DNA from: Streptomyces sp. NBC_01244
GTDB taxonomy: Bacteria; Actinomycetota; Actinomycetes; Streptomycetales; Streptomycetaceae
DNA length: 64,000 nucleotides
Direction: 5' to 3'
NCBI RefSeq assembly: GCF_035987325.1
Contig: NZ_CP108488.1
Coordinates: forward strand, 6,944,001-7,008,000
Made by a program: the position numbers and the translations under genes. Each line of letters begins with the position of its first letter. Positions within the stretch are counted from its first letter, which is position 1. This document shows, one piece after another, positions 63,665-64,000 of this stretch. A model generated the notes under the pieces. The model had not been told where the DNA came from, did no database searches, and saw only the letters and a list, made by a program, of their open reading frames with translations.

Positions 63665-64000
63665 CGTTGGAAGGCTCCTCCCCTTGCGCCGGCCTCGTCA
63701 GCCGGCGGTAACCCGCGAACGCAACCGCCGCCGCGGCGGCCCCCGCCGAGATGGAGACGACGTACCCGGTCTTCGCGCCGGCGGCGTCGATGACCCAGCC
63801 GGCCACGGAGGACCCGAGCGCGACCCCGACCGCGAGCCCGGTGCCCGTCCAGGTCATCCCCTCGGTCAGCTTCGCGCGTGGTACGTGCGCCTCGATCAGG
63901 GCCATCGTGGTGATCATCGTGGGAGCGATGGCGAGGCCCGAAACGAAGAGCGCCACGGCCAGAAACGGAAGGTTCCCGGCCAGTAGGAGGGGGATCATAC
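63609..64000 (-). CDS. MFS transporter, C-terminal fragment
   Basis: The gene runs off the right edge; the visible ~130 residues contain the last helices (FLAVALFVSGLAIAPTMITT; EGMTWTGTGLAVGVALGSSV; GYVVSISAGAAAAAVAFAGY) and an acidic tail. The pattern matches YfcJ/YbjJ-type efflux MFS proteins. It overlaps and is probably co-transcribed with the lactone oxidase gene. Confidence 0.8.
   Translation of the reverse strand, partial: MIPLLLAGNLPFLAVALFVSGLAIAPTMITTMALIEAHVPRAKLTEGMTWTGTGLAVGVALGSSVAGWVIDAAGAKTGYVVSISAGAAAAAVAFAGYRRLTRPAQGEEPSNDGDDGDNRQQRDTDRRVA

Overview
The window is a high-GC actinobacterial chromosome segment, almost certainly Streptomyces. The evidence is GC-saturated third codon positions, frequent GTG/TTG starts, the ParC, HPr, SepH and c-di-AMP riboswitch content, two rare TTA (bldA-type) codons, paired SARP regulators and many Sec/Tat-exported proteins. 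From memory, the left part (two citrate synthases, parC, M16 pair, M23 peptidase, ptsH, GNAT/acyl-CoA synthetase, thymidine kinase) and sepH on the right match a conserved block of the Streptomyces core chromosome.

Layout. 1-8,000: tail of a sugar ABC permease, a GH13 glucosidase, a divergent citrate synthase pair around a perfect palindrome (one protein carries an N-terminal HTH), a 167-nt hairpin-forming inverted repeat, a CobW/ZNG1-type GTPase, and a Mrr endonuclease-TerD fusion. 8,000-21,900: core housekeeping genes (parC, M16 peptidase pair, riboswitch-controlled M23 peptidase, GntR regulator, ptsH, GNAT/acyl-CoA synthetase, a conserved hypothetical, a phosphodiesterase-type alkaline phosphatase, tdk). 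21,900-27,060: an accessory, decayed island lying between repeated partial copies of tdk. It holds remnants of a tyrosine integrase and an IS3 transposase, a stand-alone protein resembling the sensor half of Mrr-type enzymes, a TetR-controlled membrane-protein cassette, and a DUF2269-tdk chimera. 27,060-34,730: ankyrin protein, HbpS-like heme sensor divergent from a SenS-like kinase (no senR beside it), a TTA-containing orphan protein, two divergent SARP-type regulators and a tiny exported-peptide gene. 34,900-45,700: secreted or envelope proteins (subtilisin with P-domains, YD-repeat phospholipase A2, Tat-exported amine oxidase, CASTOR/POLLUX-like channel), a SufR-like regulator, a DUF3291 protein and a small membrane protein. 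45,800-51,700: three consecutive DUF11-repeat surface proteins. 51,800-64,000: ArsR regulator with a His-tailed MFS exporter, MgtC-like and DUF389 membrane proteins, a Ser/Thr kinase fused to an MFS transporter, VOC protein, rhodanese, sepH, a PT-repeat membrane protein, a lactone-oxidase-type flavoprotein and a truncated MFS gene.

The most unusual items are the kinase-MFS fusion, the serial tdk fragments with an integrase scar beside the intact gene, the HTH-citrate synthase with its palindromic intergenic site, the long hairpin before the GTPase gene, and the Mrr-TerD fusion. All calls come from reading sequence and translations. No database search was run, and family names are from recall.
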